A stretch of DNA of 64,000 nt from Pseudosulfitobacter koreensis (lineage in GTDB: Bacteria > Pseudomonadota > Alphaproteobacteria > Rhodobacterales > Rhodobacteraceae), in contig NZ_JANKJG010000011.1 of NCBI RefSeq assembly GCF_024733015.1, positions 1 through 64,000 of the forward strand, read 5' to 3'. Of the stretch, positions 43,528 to 53,170 are shown one piece after another. Position numbers and translations under genes: made by a program. The notes under the pieces are model-generated. The model was not told the origin of the DNA, did not search any database, and worked only from the letters and a program-made list of their open reading frames with translations. Positions within the stretch are counted from its first letter, which is position 1, and the number at the start of each line of letters is the position of its first letter.

Positions 43528-45813
43528 CTAATTGTCCAGACGGACCGTCAGGTTCACGGTGCCCTTCACCGCCTGACCCCAGTGCAGGTGAACCTGATCG
43601 CGGTCCGGGCCTTCCTCGGGGTCGGTATAGGGCGTTTCGTACTGGATGACGTTGTTGCCATTGCGCAGCGGGCCGTGGGCCGTGACGCTTGCAACCTGCA
43701 CGGCCCGGCCGCCGAAGGGCAGCTGACCGTCCGTGTCGATCACCCATGTCTGCGATGGGCTGGCTTCGCCGTGGCGCAGGCGCAGGGGGTTGGCGACGGA
43801 GGTGTTGATGCCGTGGAACGAATTGCCGTGAAACTCGATATCCTTGAACCGTCCGCGGTCCAGATCGGCAAAGGAGGTGTCGACCCGTTCGACCCTGTCG
43901 ATGTTGCCGCTGATCGACCGGAACTTGTTGCCGGTGATCGACACGCCGGACAGGAAGTGCCCCGCGCCGTGCGGTTTGACCACGATATAGCTGAACCACG
44001 GCGCGACGCCGCCCGACAGGAAGGTGTTGCCGGTGATCGACAGCGCGCTGAACGAGAATTCAGAGTTGAATTCGGGGGCCTGGTCGTGCTCGTTGGTCCA
44101 TTCGATAAAGCAGTTGTCGATATAGTTGGCCGAGATCACCCCCGAACTGTGCGGCTTGGCCATCACCAGCCCCGCACTGCGCACACCGCCGTTGACCGTA
44201 TCGCCCTGAAAGAAGTGATTGCCGATGATGATCGACGATCCGCCGCCGATCACCGCCCAATGGCGGAACTTGGTGGCGCGGTTGTTGCGGATCTTGACGT
44301 CATTGGCGTTGACGTTGAAGCCGATCGACACGCGGTCGGACATGTCCGCGCCATCCTCCGACGACAGGAACTGGCAGCGGTCGATGATCATGCCCTGACA
44401 GCCGCCGCCGTGCGAGGAAATGCCACGATCCTTGGGCCGCGAGATAAAGCAGTCCTGCACCGTGAACGTGAGCCCCGATTCCGCCAGCAGGATACCGGAG
44501 CAGACGTTGTTGCACTGGAATTCGATGCCATCCAGCCCGAATTTGGACAGGCTTGAAAAGCCGCTGAAATCCAGCAGGTAGCGGAACCGTCTGAAGGTGA
44601 AGGTCTGCGTGCCCGCCGCATCATAGAGCGGTGCCGACAGGGTGATGCGCTGCTGGGCCACGTTCTTGGAGCGCACGTAGACCTCGCGGCCGACGCCGTT
44701 GCCCGTGACCACGCTGCCCACCTCGATGTTGGCGACGTTCACCACATTGTCGAGACGCGTGGCGTTGTCGGGGTCGTAGGTGGCCTGCGACGTGGTGGTC
44801 TGCGTGGCCCAAGCGGCGGTTCCCGACGCCTCGAACTGGCCGTTGCGGATGATCCGGCGGGTCGCATAGCTGGTCTTGCTGGGGACGGCTGCGATCATGT
44901 CGATGGGGCCTGTCACGTTGACCTTGCGCCCGCCCATGTCCAGCGATTCATGGTCGGCGTTGTTCAAGAGCGCCTGAAACGCCTTGGTGAACGCGAGTTC
45001 CTCGTTCTCGAATGCGTCGATGTAGGCGGGCAGATGGAAATCGCGGCGCAGCAGCAGGACCGCCTCGGTCGGCATCGAGAGCGTGCCCTCGAAGCGCACA
45101 TGGGTGTCGAAGGTCATGTCGCTGTTCAGCCGGTAGACGCCTGCGGGGATCAGCACGTGCCGCCCTGCCGCCGCGGCATTGGCCGCATCGAAGGCGGCGC
45201 TGTCGTCGGTGGTGCCGTCGCCTATCGCGCCGTAGTCGCGCACATCGACCTGGGCCAACATATCGCGCAGGAAGACCTGCGTGACGTCTTCGATCACGAT
45301 GTCGTCGACGCGCACGACGCCGCCGTTCGGTCCCGTGAGGTCCAGCCCGAAATGGCCATAGAGCGCCTGGCGGCCCCAGACCATGTCGACGCCGCCCCGG
45401 TCGCCGGTGCCGATGATCGCGCTGACCTCGACGATCTGGCCGTAGCTGGTCAGGGGCACCGCATCGCCTGTCTGGACCACGCCCGCGACGTTGGCACCGC
45501 CTGCTGCAGCGGCAAAGCCCGCGATGCGGACCGAGGGCAGGTTGCCACTGATCGCCTTGATGCGCGCCGTGACGCGCAGATAGCAGCCGGGCAGCATCGG
45601 GGTTTCGCCCATGTAGCGCAGTTTGGTGGTGCTGGCGTTTTTCTGGATCTCAAGACACCCGGCAAAGTCCTGATCGGCGGGGACAAAGGCCGCGTTGGCT
45701 GCATTCGCATAGGTGTCCGACCCCGGCGTGCCGTCGCCGCTGGAATAGACGCCCAAGCCGTTTGCGAACGGCGGTGGCATCAGCAGCACGCCGTCGGTTA
45801 TTGCCTTGTTCAT
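43528..45813 (-). CDS. right-handed beta-helix protein (pectate-lyase-3/GH28-like), spike-like
   Basis: 761 residues from ATG 45811-45813, preceded by AAGGGTG. An N-terminal beta-sandwich-like domain (1-185) precedes the Pectate_lyase_3 signature VRDYGAIGDGTTDDSAAF at 191-208. A long parallel beta-helix follows with repeated G-I-x-N/GNxF turns (ISGNIDRV, ISANYIDN, ITGNTF, ITGNKF), and the C-terminal domain is about 80 residues (HLHWGQAVKGTVNLTVRLDN). There is no signal peptide, which is unusual for a polysaccharide lyase but normal for phage tailspikes and GTA head spikes. It may bind or cleave surface polysaccharide. It has its own terminator and stands alone. Confidence 0.75.
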   Translation of the reverse strand: MNKAITDGVLLMPPPFANGLGVYSSGDGTPGSDTYANAANAAFVPADQDFAGCLEIQKNASTTKLRYMGETPMLPGCYLRVTARIKAISGNLPSVRIAGFAAAAGGANVAGVVQTGDAVPLTSYGQIVEVSAIIGTGDRGGVDMVWGRQALYGHFGLDLTGPNGGVVRVDDIVIEDVTQVFLRDMLAQVDVRDYGAIGDGTTDDSAAFDAANAAAAGRHVLIPAGVYRLNSDMTFDTHVRFEGTLSMPTEAVLLLRRDFHLPAYIDAFENEELAFTKAFQALLNNADHESLDMGGRKVNVTGPIDMIAAVPSKTSYATRRIIRNGQFEASGTAAWATQTTTSQATYDPDNATRLDNVVNVANIEVGSVVTGNGVGREVYVRSKNVAQQRITLSAPLYDAAGTQTFTFRRFRYLLDFSGFSSLSKFGLDGIEFQCNNVCSGILLAESGLTFTVQDCFISRPKDRGISSHGGGCQGMIIDRCQFLSSEDGADMSDRVSIGFNVNANDVKIRNNRATKFRHWAVIGGGSSIIIGNHFFQGDTVNGGVRSAGLVMAKPHSSGVISANYIDNCFIEWTNEHDQAPEFNSEFSFSALSITGNTFLSGGVAPWFSYIVVKPHGAGHFLSGVSITGNKFRSISGNIDRVERVDTSFADLDRGRFKDIEFHGNSFHGINTSVANPLRLRHGEASPSQTWVIDTDGQLPFGGRAVQVASVTAHGPLRNGNNVIQYETPYTDPEEGPDRDQVHLHWGQAVKGTVNLTVRLDN

Positions 45814-45984
45814 GAGTATCACCCTTTCCCGTGGCGCGGCAAAGGGTCTTCATCCGCCCCCCTGCAATCGCCAGTGTTGACCTGACCGGGGGCGACGCCA
45901 CCCGTTCCGGGGGCAGGATGTAGCGTGCGGGCGTTAACGGGACTTCACAGCACCGTCACGGTGGTCGGCATCGGCGGGGTGTAT

Positions 45985-46398
45985 TCAGACGGCCACGGCG
46001 CTGCTGTCGAGCAGGGTCACGCCGTTGATTTTCCAGCCTTCGTCGGTTTGCAGCATCCGGTAATCCAGCACATGCACACCGCCCTTCTGGTCGGTGATCA
46101 GCACCTTTTGCCAGATCGCGCCATCTTCGGAGCGTTGTTCCAGATATTCCACCTGGGCCGGGCGCCAGACCATCGGATAGCCTTGGGTGACCATCTGGCG
46201 AAAGTTTTCGGACGTGCGGAACATGCTTTGCAGCGACGGGCTGGCATAGCCGAAGGCCTGATCGAAATCATCGGCCTGAAAGGCTTCGATCTGGCGGGTG
46301 ATCGTGTCTTCGATCCCGGCCTCCTGCGCCTTTGCGGGCACCGCGAAGGTCAGGGACAGGGTCAAAGCGAAAAGGATGGACAAGAAAAATCGTGACAT
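45985..46398 (-). CDS. DUF4864 exported protein
   Basis: 137 residues from ATG 46396-46398. MSRFFLSILFALTLSLTFAV is a signal peptide cleaved after KA near residue 24. The mature domain (DTITRQIEAFQADDFDQAFGYASPSLQSMF, then QGYPMVWRPAQVEYLEQR and YRMLQTDEGWKINGVTLL) matches DUF4864, a small NTF2-like periplasmic family of unknown function found in alphaproteobacteria. It is transcribed alone, downstream of the beta-helix gene's promoter side. Confidence 0.88.
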   Translation of the reverse strand: MSRFFLSILFALTLSLTFAVPAKAQEAGIEDTITRQIEAFQADDFDQAFGYASPSLQSMFRTSENFRQMVTQGYPMVWRPAQVEYLEQRSEDGAIWQKVLITDQKGGVHVLDYRMLQTDEGWKINGVTLLDSSAVAV

Positions 46399-46456
46399 GG
46401 CTTACCTCTTTATGAATGGGAGGTAACCTAGCGTAAATTTGCCCCACGGCAAAACA

Positions 46457-46479
46457 CGGACGGGAGAGGTCCCCGCCCG
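46457..46479 (-). terminator. hairpin downstream of lysK
   Basis: CGGACGGG at 46457-46464 pairs with CCCGCCCG at 46472-46479 with one wobble. Read on the minus strand it follows the lysyl-tRNA synthetase stop and is succeeded by TGTTTTG, a weak intrinsic terminator. Confidence 0.55.
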
Positions 46480-46494
46480 CGTCTATCAATCAGG

Positions 46495-48072
46495 TCAGGC
46501 GACCAGTTCGCCCGCCAGCGCGCGGTCGATCAGCGCCACGGTTTCATCGACGCCGTAAAGCGCGATAAACCCGCCGAAACGTGGGCCCTGGGTCGCGCCC
46601 AGCAGCACCTCGTAGAGCGCCGAGAACCATGCGCGCAGCGGGTCGAAACGATCACGGCCCACGGCGTAGACGATGGATTGCAGCGCCTCGTCGTCCAGCG
46701 CGCCATCGTAGGCCTTGAGTTCGTCGCGCAGTGCCTCGAGTGCCTCGCGTTCCAGATCGGTGGGCAGGCGGAAGGTGCGCTTGGGCTTCACGAAGTCGTT
46801 GAAATAGCGCACGGCAAAGCCTGCCGCCTGATCCATGTCGGGATTGCTTTGCGGTGTCGCATCCGGCGCATAACGCTGGATGAACCCCCAAAGCTGGTCC
46901 TTGTCCTTGGCCTGCGAGACCGAGGCGAGGTTCAGCAGCATCGAGAACGGCACCAGCATCTTCGACGTCGGAACATCGCCGCCGTGGATGTGCCAGACCG
47001 GGTTGTTCAGACGCGCCTTGTCGTCCTGATCCTCGTAGGCGCGCAATTGCTGGTGGTATTCGTCGACGGCCTTGGGGATCACGTCGAAATGCATCCGCTT
47101 GGCGGTCTTGGGCTTTTGGTACATGAAATACGACAGGCTTTCGGCGCTGGCATAGGTCAGCCATTCGTCGATGCTGACGCCGTTGCCCGAAGATTTCGAG
47201 ATCTTCTGGCCGTTCTCGTCCAGAAACAGCTCGTAGGTGAAATGCTCGGGTGCCTTCCAGCCCAGAATGCGGCAGATGCTGTCGTAGATCGGCGTGTTGG
47301 TGCTGTGATCCTTGCCGTACATCTCGAAGTCGACCTCGAGTGCTGCCCAGCGCGCGCCGAAGTCGGGTTTCCATTGCAGTTTCACGTTGCCGCCGGTCAG
47401 CGGCAGGGTCATTTCGGTGCCGTCCGTGTCGTCGAAGGTGATCGTGCCGTCGGCGGCGTTGACCTCTTTAATCGGCACATAGAGCACGCGCCGGGTGTCG
47501 GGGTGGATCGGCAGGAAGATCGAGTAGGTCTTGCGGCGCTCTTCGCGCAGGCTTTTGAGCATGACCTCCATGATCTCGTCATATTTCTCGGCGGCGCGCA
47601 ACAGCACCTCGTCGAATTTTCCCGAGGCATAGAATTCGGTGGCGGAAATGAACTCGTAGTCGAAGCCGAAGGTGTCGAGGAACCGGCGCAGCATCGCGTT
47701 GTTGTGGTGGCCGAAGCTTTCGAACTTTTCGAACGGGTCCGGCACCGATGTCAGCGGCATCTGCAGGTATTCCTGCAGGTTGTCGGGATTGGGCACGTTG
47801 CCGGGCACCTTGCGCATGCCGTCCAGATCGTCGGAAAAGCAGATCAGGCGCGTCGGGATGTCGCTGATTTCCTGAAAGGCACGGCGGATCATCGTGGTGC
47901 GCGCCACCTCTCCGAAGGTGCCGATATGCGGCAGGCCGCTGGGGCCATAGCCGGTTTCGAACAGCACGTATCCCTTCTCGGGCGGGGCCTTTTCATAGCG
48001 TTTGAGGATGCGGCGGGCCTCTTCGAAGGGCCACGCTTTGCTGGTCATGCCAGCTTCCGTCATTTTCGCCAT
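46495..48072 (-). CDS. lysK: lysyl-tRNA synthetase, class I
   Basis: 525 residues. It has the class I synthetase signatures HIGT at 49-52 ([13 protein letters not shown]) and KISKS-S near 290 ([11 protein letters not shown]), not the class II motifs of LysS. Class I LysRS is the archaeal-type enzyme also used by alphaproteobacteria and spirochetes. It charges tRNA-Lys with lysine in the cytosol. Start taken at ATG 48070-48072 ([20 protein letters not shown]); ATG codons at residues 4 and 9 are alternatives. Divergent from the TerB-like gene. Confidence 0.97.
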   Translation of the reverse strand: MAKMTEAGMTSKAWPFEEARRILKRYEKAPPEKGYVLFETGYGPSGLPHIGTFGEVARTTMIRRAFQEISDIPTRLICFSDDLDGMRKVPGNVPNPDNLQEYLQMPLTSVPDPFEKFESFGHHNNAMLRRFLDTFGFDYEFISATEFYASGKFDEVLLRAAEKYDEIMEVMLKSLREERRKTYSIFLPIHPDTRRVLYVPIKEVNAADGTITFDDTDGTEMTLPLTGGNVKLQWKPDFGARWAALEVDFEMYGKDHSTNTPIYDSICRILGWKAPEHFTYELFLDENGQKISKSSGNGVSIDEWLTYASAESLSYFMYQKPKTAKRMHFDVIPKAVDEYHQQLRAYEDQDDKARLNNPVWHIHGGDVPTSKMLVPFSMLLNLASVSQAKDKDQLWGFIQRYAPDATPQSNPDMDQAAGFAVRYFNDFVKPKRTFRLPTDLEREALEALRDELKAYDGALDDEALQSIVYAVGRDRFDPLRAWFSALYEVLLGATQGPRFGGFIALYGVDETVALIDRALAGELVA

Positions 48073-48191
48073 GTCACTATATCCTTAACATCGAACGCGC
48101 ATAACCGCGCAATACCGCCGCTACCTATTGTGCAAAGGGTAGCGCGTCAATATTCTGCACCTGCAACACGCAGACCAAAGGACCGCGCCCC

Positions 48192-48617
48192 GTGCCCCAA
48201 GACACCCAAACGTCAATGACCGAGCAGGATGCGCTGGTCGCCGTCATGATCGCGGTTTCTGCGTCGGATTCCGAAATGGAAACCACCGAGCTGCTGAAGA
48301 TCAACACCGCCATCAACACGCTGCCGGTTTTTGCAGGCTATGACGTCGACCGTCTGTCGACCGTCAGTCAGGTGGTGTTTGACCTGTTCGACCAGGAAGA
48401 CGGGCTGGACGCGCTGTTCGGGCTGGTGCGCGAGGCCCTGCCCGAACGGCTGTTCGAGACTGCCTATGCGCTGGCCTGCGACGTGGCCGCGTCGAACGCG
48501 CATCTGAACGAAAGCGAGCTGCGTCTGCTGGAAGAAATCCGCTATGAGCTGAACCTCGACCGGCTGCACGCCGCCGCGATCGAGCGTGGCGCGCGCGCCC
48601 GGCACCTGACGCTGTGA
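48192..48617 (+). CDS. TerB-like tellurite-resistance-family protein
   Basis: 141 residues from GTG 48192; ATG 48216 would give 133 and keeps the whole domain. The TerB helical fold is recognisable: ALVAVMIAVSASDSEMETTELLKI, with acidic D-x-E metal-site residues, repeated in ALACDVAASNAHLNESELRLLEEI. TerB-type proteins bind metals at the membrane face, and outside ter operons their role is mostly unknown. It is convergent with dacB, two bases apart. Confidence 0.85.
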   Translation: MPQDTQTSMTEQDALVAVMIAVSASDSEMETTELLKINTAINTLPVFAGYDVDRLSTVSQVVFDLFDQEDGLDALFGLVREALPERLFETAYALACDVAASNAHLNESELRLLEEIRYELNLDRLHAAAIERGARARHLTL

Positions 48618-48618
48618 C

Positions 48619-50109
48619 TTAGCTGCTGTAGAGCGTGCCCCAGCGCTCGATCAGCTCTTGCTGCATGTTCTTGGCGCGTCCGTTGTACCAGCGTGCGCCC
48701 TCGGGGCGTTCGCGCTGCGCCTTGGTCAGCTTGGCGCGGCGGTCCTCGTCGGCGGCGAAGATCGCGAAGGCCATGACGGTGCCGTCATTGGCCGAGATAT
48801 AGCCCGCCAGCCCCGACACGAAATTCAGCGTGCCGGTCTTGGCCTGAACCGTGACCGGCCCGGACGAGATCGGGCGCCCCTTCGCATCGCGCAGGGGGAT
48901 TTCCTTGAGCAGCGGGCGCAGGTTGTCGTCGCCGTGTACCTTTACCAGCGCCTCGACCATCGCGTCCGCCGTGACCATGCTGTCTTCGCTCAGGCCGGAA
49001 TGATCCACCAGCGCCAGCCCCTCGACGCCCAGCGTCTGCCGCGCCCAAGCGTTCATTTCTGCCGCCGACTGCTTCAGCGTCTGGGGTGCCTGCCCGCGTT
49101 TGATGGTGGCGGCCAGTCCGACCATTTCGGCGGTCAGGTTGGTGGAATAGAGCAGCATATCCTTGACCAGCGCGCGCAGGTCGTCGCTGAAATGTCGGGC
49201 CAGCACCTGCCCCGATGGCCGGGTCGATGTCACCTTGGGCGCGGACAGCTTGATCCCCTGCGCCCGCAGCATCGTGTGGAACACATCGCCTGCATAAAGT
49301 GCCGGTTTGCGCACCGGCAGCCAGCGCGCGCCACCCGAGCCCAGCGCACCCCGCGCAACGGTCCAGTCGTCGCGTCCGTTCATGTCGGCATAGGTGTAGA
49401 CAGGGCCGGAGCGATCCTCGACGCGCATCTGCGCCACGACTACATCGGGGCGGTACTTGTCCGACCGCGCGTCCATCGTCACCGCGTAATCGCCGCCGCT
49501 GCGTTTCCATTCGAAATGCACGCGGTTGTAGTTCAGCGCGATGCCCGAGACGGCGGGGCTGTAGCCCACATGCGCCGGCTGGTCCGGGTCGATCGTGGTC
49601 ACGTTGGCCGAGCCGCCGTCATAGATCACCAGCCCGCCGCGCACCTCGCGGATGCCTGCCGCCTTGACGTCAGCCGCCAGTTTGGCGAGCGCGTTGGTAT
49701 CGAGGCTGGGATCGCTGCCGCCCAGCAACACCAGATCGCCCGAGACCACACCGTCGGTCACCGATCCCGTCGCCACCACCTGCGTCTCGAAACGGTGATC
49801 GCCGCCCAGCACGTCCATCGCATAGAGCGCGGTGATCGCCTTGGCGGTGCTGGCAGGGGGCGTGCCGGTCTGCGGGTTCATCCCCTCGAGCCGCAGGCCG
49901 GTCTTGGCGTCGGCGACGGTATAGCAGACCTGCCCGCCGAGATTGGCGTCGGCCACGATGACCTCGGGGCCTGCGACGGCCTTCTTGCGGAATCCCTCGC
50001 CGCGCAGACGCGGCAGCAGGGAGGTCTTGGGCGCGTCGGCAACGGCCCCCGTGGCGAGGGACGCCGCACTTGCGGACAGAAAGAAACGTCTGGAAATCTG
50101 ATAGGACAT
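48619..50109 (-). CDS. dacB: D-alanyl-D-alanine carboxypeptidase/endopeptidase (PBP4, DacB)
   Basis: 496 residues from ATG 50107-50109, giving a twin-arginine signal SYQISRRFFLSASAAS. Active-site motifs are S87-T-A-K90 (PPASTAKAIT), S-T-N in LLYSTNLTAE and K-T-G in QAKTGTLNFVSG, the penicillin-binding triad of the S13 peptidase family. A large insert between the first two motifs is normal for PBP4. It trims or cuts peptidoglycan cross-bridges in the periplasm. Export by Tat rather than Sec, as the signal suggests, is common in this group. It is divergent from the transporter gene. Confidence 0.94.
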   Translation of the reverse strand: MSYQISRRFFLSASAASLATGAVADAPKTSLLPRLRGEGFRKKAVAGPEVIVADANLGGQVCYTVADAKTGLRLEGMNPQTGTPPASTAKAITALYAMDVLGGDHRFETQVVATGSVTDGVVSGDLVLLGGSDPSLDTNALAKLAADVKAAGIREVRGGLVIYDGGSANVTTIDPDQPAHVGYSPAVSGIALNYNRVHFEWKRSGGDYAVTMDARSDKYRPDVVVAQMRVEDRSGPVYTYADMNGRDDWTVARGALGSGGARWLPVRKPALYAGDVFHTMLRAQGIKLSAPKVTSTRPSGQVLARHFSDDLRALVKDMLLYSTNLTAEMVGLAATIKRGQAPQTLKQSAAEMNAWARQTLGVEGLALVDHSGLSEDSMVTADAMVEALVKVHGDDNLRPLLKEIPLRDAKGRPISSGPVTVQAKTGTLNFVSGLAGYISANDGTVMAFAIFAADEDRRAKLTKAQRERPEGARWYNGRAKNMQQELIERWGTLYSS

Positions 50110-50221
50110 GGACGCCAGAATAACCTTGGTCCGAATGGATGGACAAGCCGCAATCAGAGGGTTTGCGGTCACAGAAACGTGGTCCATTCCCAACCCCGAA
50201 ACTGCGTGATAGCTGCGCATC

Positions 50222-51049
50222 ATGCACCGCGCCGCGCTGATCATGTTTGTCGCCATGTCGTTGATCCCATTGGGAGACAGCGCGGGCAAGCTGCTGACGT
50301 CGGGTCATGGTGCGTCGCCGCTGTGGGTCGCGTCCTCGCGGTTTTTCCTGGCCGCCGTGATGATCGCGCCCTTTGCGCCGCGCAGCGCCTTTGGTCTGCT
50401 GCGAAACTGGCGGATCTGGCTGCGGGCGCTGATCCTGGCGGCGGGCATCACCTGCATCCAGATGGCGCTGCGGACCGAAGCGGTGGCAGACGTCTTTGCC
50501 GCCTTCTTCATCGGCCCGCTGATCAGCTTTGCGCTGGGGGCGCTGGTGCTGCGTGAGCGGGTGACCGGACTGCGCGTGGCACTGATCGCGCTGGGGTTTG
50601 TCGGCGTGCTGATCGTGGTGCGGCCTGGCTTTGGCGGCGGTGCCGGGCTGATCTGGGCGGTGGCTGCGGGCACGTTCTACGGCATGTTCCTGACCGCGTC
50701 GCGCTGGCTGGCGGGCCTTGGGTCGCCCGTCGCGCTGGCGTTCACGCAGTTTTCGATTGCGGCGCTGGCATTGTTGCCCTTTGGCCTTGCCAATCTGCCG
50801 CCTGCCACGGCTGCGGTCGCGGGTCTGACGCTGCTGAGTGCCGCGGGGTCGATGCTGGGCAATCTGCTGCTGCTTTACGCCAACCGGATCGCGCCGGCGA
50901 CCAAGCTGGCACCGCTGGTCTATTTTCAGCTGCTGGCGGCGGTCGGGCTGGGCTGGGCAATATTCGGTGCCCTGCCCGATGCGCTGACATGGGTCGGGCT
51001 GGCGCTGATCGTGGGCGCGGGTGTGGTGTCGGCGCGGCTGCGCCGCTGA
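50222..51049 (+). CDS. EamA/DMT-family transporter
   Basis: 275 residues from ATG 50222. Ten transmembrane helices in two EamA repeats are visible (FVAMSLIPLGDSAGKLLTSG, SSRFFLAAVMIAPFA, then after residue 140 LIWAVAAGTFYGMFLTASRW and FQLLAAVGLGWAIFGALP). Substrates of such drug/metabolite transporters range from amino acids to nucleosides, and this one cannot be assigned. It is convergent with nadD, one base apart. Confidence 0.92.
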   Translation: MHRAALIMFVAMSLIPLGDSAGKLLTSGHGASPLWVASSRFFLAAVMIAPFAPRSAFGLLRNWRIWLRALILAAGITCIQMALRTEAVADVFAAFFIGPLISFALGALVLRERVTGLRVALIALGFVGVLIVVRPGFGGGAGLIWAVAAGTFYGMFLTASRWLAGLGSPVALAFTQFSIAALALLPFGLANLPPATAAVAGLTLLSAAGSMLGNLLLLYANRIAPATKLAPLVYFQLLAAVGLGWAIFGALPDALTWVGLALIVGAGVVSARLRR

Positions 51050-51050
51050 T

Positions 51051-51659
51051 TCACGCTGCTGACCAGCCGCCCGCCGCGCGGATCGCGCTGGACGATTGCG
51101 CCACCATCGGCACGTTGACGAAGCACCACGCGGGCGCGTCCGCATGCCCCAGCTGATGCGAATGCCGCCCCGCGATGCGGTAGGGTGCAAAGAGCCGGGC
51201 CGCCGGGCTCATCCGGGCCGAGATCGTGTCACCCGGACGGGCCACCACGCCGATGGGCACATTGGCCACGATCCAGCGCCAGTCCTGCCAGAGATGCAGC
51301 TGCGCCAGATTGTCCGCGCCCATCAGCCAGACGAAGCGCACACCGCGATAGCGCGCCTGCAACGCCTTGAGCGTCTGCGCGGTATAGCGCGTGCCCAGCG
51401 CATCCTCGATATCGGTGACCGTCACGCGCGGGTGCTGCATCAGGTGCTGCGCTTGCGCCATGCGTTTGTCCAGCGGGGCGGGCCCCTTGGCCTTGAGCGG
51501 GTTGCCGGGGCTGACCAGCCACCACACCGCGTCGAGATCGAACCGTTTCAACGCCTCGCGGGTGATGTGCACGTGACCTGCGTGGGCCGGATCGAATGAT
51601 CCGCCCAACAGCCCGATGGTCTGGCCGGTCGTGGCAAAGGGGCGTGCGCTGTTCATCAT
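51051..51659 (-). CDS. nadD: nicotinate-nucleotide adenylyltransferase
   Basis: 202 residues. The nucleotidylyltransferase motif [17 protein letters not shown] is at about 16-32, and the C-terminal SSSAIR takes the place of the ISSTxIR motif. NadD makes nicotinic acid adenine dinucleotide in NAD synthesis. Start at ATG 51657-51659, with the Met two codon in as an alternative. In relatives, as I recall them, rsfS and rlmH commonly follow nadD; here a MOSC gene lies upstream and none of these follows. Confidence 0.95.
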   Translation of the reverse strand: MMNSARPFATTGQTIGLLGGSFDPAHAGHVHITREALKRFDLDAVWWLVSPGNPLKAKGPAPLDKRMAQAQHLMQHPRVTVTDIEDALGTRYTAQTLKALQARYRGVRFVWLMGADNLAQLHLWQDWRWIVANVPIGVVARPGDTISARMSPAARLFAPYRIAGRHSHQLGHADAPAWCFVNVPMVAQSSSAIRAAGGWSAA

Positions 51660-51683
51660 CGCTTGTTGCCCCAGAGTGCGGCG

Positions 51684-52145
51684 TCAATCAACCACGCGCA
51701 CCGCGTCGCCCAGGCGGACCAGCCCCGGCGTGACCACTTCGGCACACCAGCCGCCGTGTCCGCGCACCGCGTTGTAGCCGCCGGGGCCGAAGGTTTCCTC
51801 CATCCGGCTGCATGGCGCGCAGATGACGGTCAGCCGCAGGACCGCATCGCCCACGGCGATATCGCGCCCCTTGAGCGCGCCGAGGTTGATGCCGGAGATG
51901 AGGATGTTGCGCCGCAAGGCTTCGGGCGTCACCTCTGGCCCGCCCAGAAGCCCCGCGATCACCGGCAGATGTTCGGCCTGGATCAGCGTCACCGCCCGCT
52001 TTCCCGCCCGCGCGCGGTCGCCGTCCAGACCGGCCATCTCGACCTGAACCTGCGGCAGGGAGACCACCGCCGCGCGCCGTTCCGGGCGCACGCCGATCCA
52101 GTCCACACGACCGGGTTGCGCGTGCCGCGCCAGCAAATCCGCCAT
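51684..52145 (-). CDS. MOSC domain protein
   Basis: 153 residues from ATG 52143-52145 (MADLLARHAQPG); an ATG three codons earlier is possible. The MOSC signature is present: AGLDGDRARAGKRAVTLIQ, ALRRNILISGINLGALKG and the conserved CAPCSRMEE with the cysteine used for sulphur or molybdenum cofactor chemistry. MOSC proteins carry molybdenum cofactor or handle sulphur transfer and N-hydroxylated substrates. The partner is unknown here. It lies 24 bases upstream of nadD and may share its transcript. Confidence 0.88.
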   Translation of the reverse strand: MADLLARHAQPGRVDWIGVRPERRAAVVSLPQVQVEMAGLDGDRARAGKRAVTLIQAEHLPVIAGLLGGPEVTPEALRRNILISGINLGALKGRDIAVGDAVLRLTVICAPCSRMEETFGPGGYNAVRGHGGWCAEVVTPGLVRLGDAVRVVD

Positions 52146-52249
52146 CAGGTGCATGCGTGCGCCCCGCTGCCTTGCGCAAAAACCATTAACGCTTCCCGTC
52201 TAAATTGCATTACCCTTACGTCATTCATTCGACCCAAGGACCTTTTTCA

Positions 52250-53056
52250 ATGACCCCGATAGAATTTCTGCAATCCCTTCTCAAGATCAACCGCAGCGGC
52301 ACGATCCTGATCATGACGGGCCTTGGCGTTGTCGCCGCCGGGGCTGTTGCGGTCAGTTGGGTCGGGAGTGGGCAGAACGTCATCACGCTGGCGACCTACA
52401 TTCTTGGCTTTGGACTGATCGCGACGGTGCTGACCTTTGTGGTGTCCAACCCGCTGATGAAAACCGTGATGGGCTGGATGTTCGTCGTGGTCCTGGGGCT
52501 GATTCTGTTCTGCGCCTTCGACAGTGTGCTGCAAATGACGGGGCGCACGCCCTCGCCGCCCTGCTGGCGGACCATTTTTCAAGAGCCGCCGCACGTGTGC
52601 AAGGCGCGCTTTGAAAGCGGCGAGCACGGCAACAGTTTCCTGGTGACGTCGAACGCGCCCGAGCCTGTCGAGACGCTTATTTTGCCCGATGTCGCCAGCG
52701 ACACGACGGCTCCGATTGAAGAACCCGTGATCGTCGGCGGGACCGCAGCCACTCCGCCACTGGTCCACATGCAATTCACGCCCCCCGTCACCCGCGCCAC
52801 ATCGCGCGATATCGCAAACGATCTTGCCGAAGCCGGTTGGAACGTCGCGGGGGAAGATAAGGGCGGCGAAGAAGTTGCGCGCGGACCGTCGAAAACCCAA
52901 GTCAGATACTACAGCGCCGACTATGCCGAGAACGCGCGATGGCTGGCCCGCGATCTGTCGGAGAAACTGGACGGAGCCGAGGTTCTGGTGAACGACTTTT
53001 CAGAGGCGGGGCTGATCGCACGGCCCAATCTGCTGGAAGTCTGGCTTGCGCCTTGA
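52250..53056 (+). CDS. membrane protein with C-terminal LytR_C-like domain
   Basis: 268 residues from ATG 52250. Three transmembrane helices (about 16-38, 45-65 and 72-92) precede a periplasmic region of low complexity and a C-terminal domain (about 190-268) with VRYYSADYAENARWLARDL, which resembles LytR_C/SPOR-type small alpha-beta domains. I do not recognise a family for the whole protein. It stands alone, preceded by the half-site-like ATTAACGC. Confidence 0.55.
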   Translation: MTPIEFLQSLLKINRSGTILIMTGLGVVAAGAVAVSWVGSGQNVITLATYILGFGLIATVLTFVVSNPLMKTVMGWMFVVVLGLILFCAFDSVLQMTGRTPSPPCWRTIFQEPPHVCKARFESGEHGNSFLVTSNAPEPVETLILPDVASDTTAPIEEPVIVGGTAATPPLVHMQFTPPVTRATSRDIANDLAEAGWNVAGEDKGGEEVARGPSKTQVRYYSADYAENARWLARDLSEKLDGAEVLVNDFSEAGLIARPNLLEVWLAP

Positions 53057-53170
53057 AATAAAGGGCCAGAAAGGCCGAAAGGGCGGCCCCCGCGCATCAA
53101 ACCTGTTTGCCAAGTCACGCGCCGCAGCCTAAGACACCAGACAAATTCACGCATCGGCAAGGAGCGTCCA

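Noticed and set aside
48658-50556. 632-codon open frame opposite dacB
   Set aside because: Antisense shadow extending over the start of the transporter gene; no recognisable domain.
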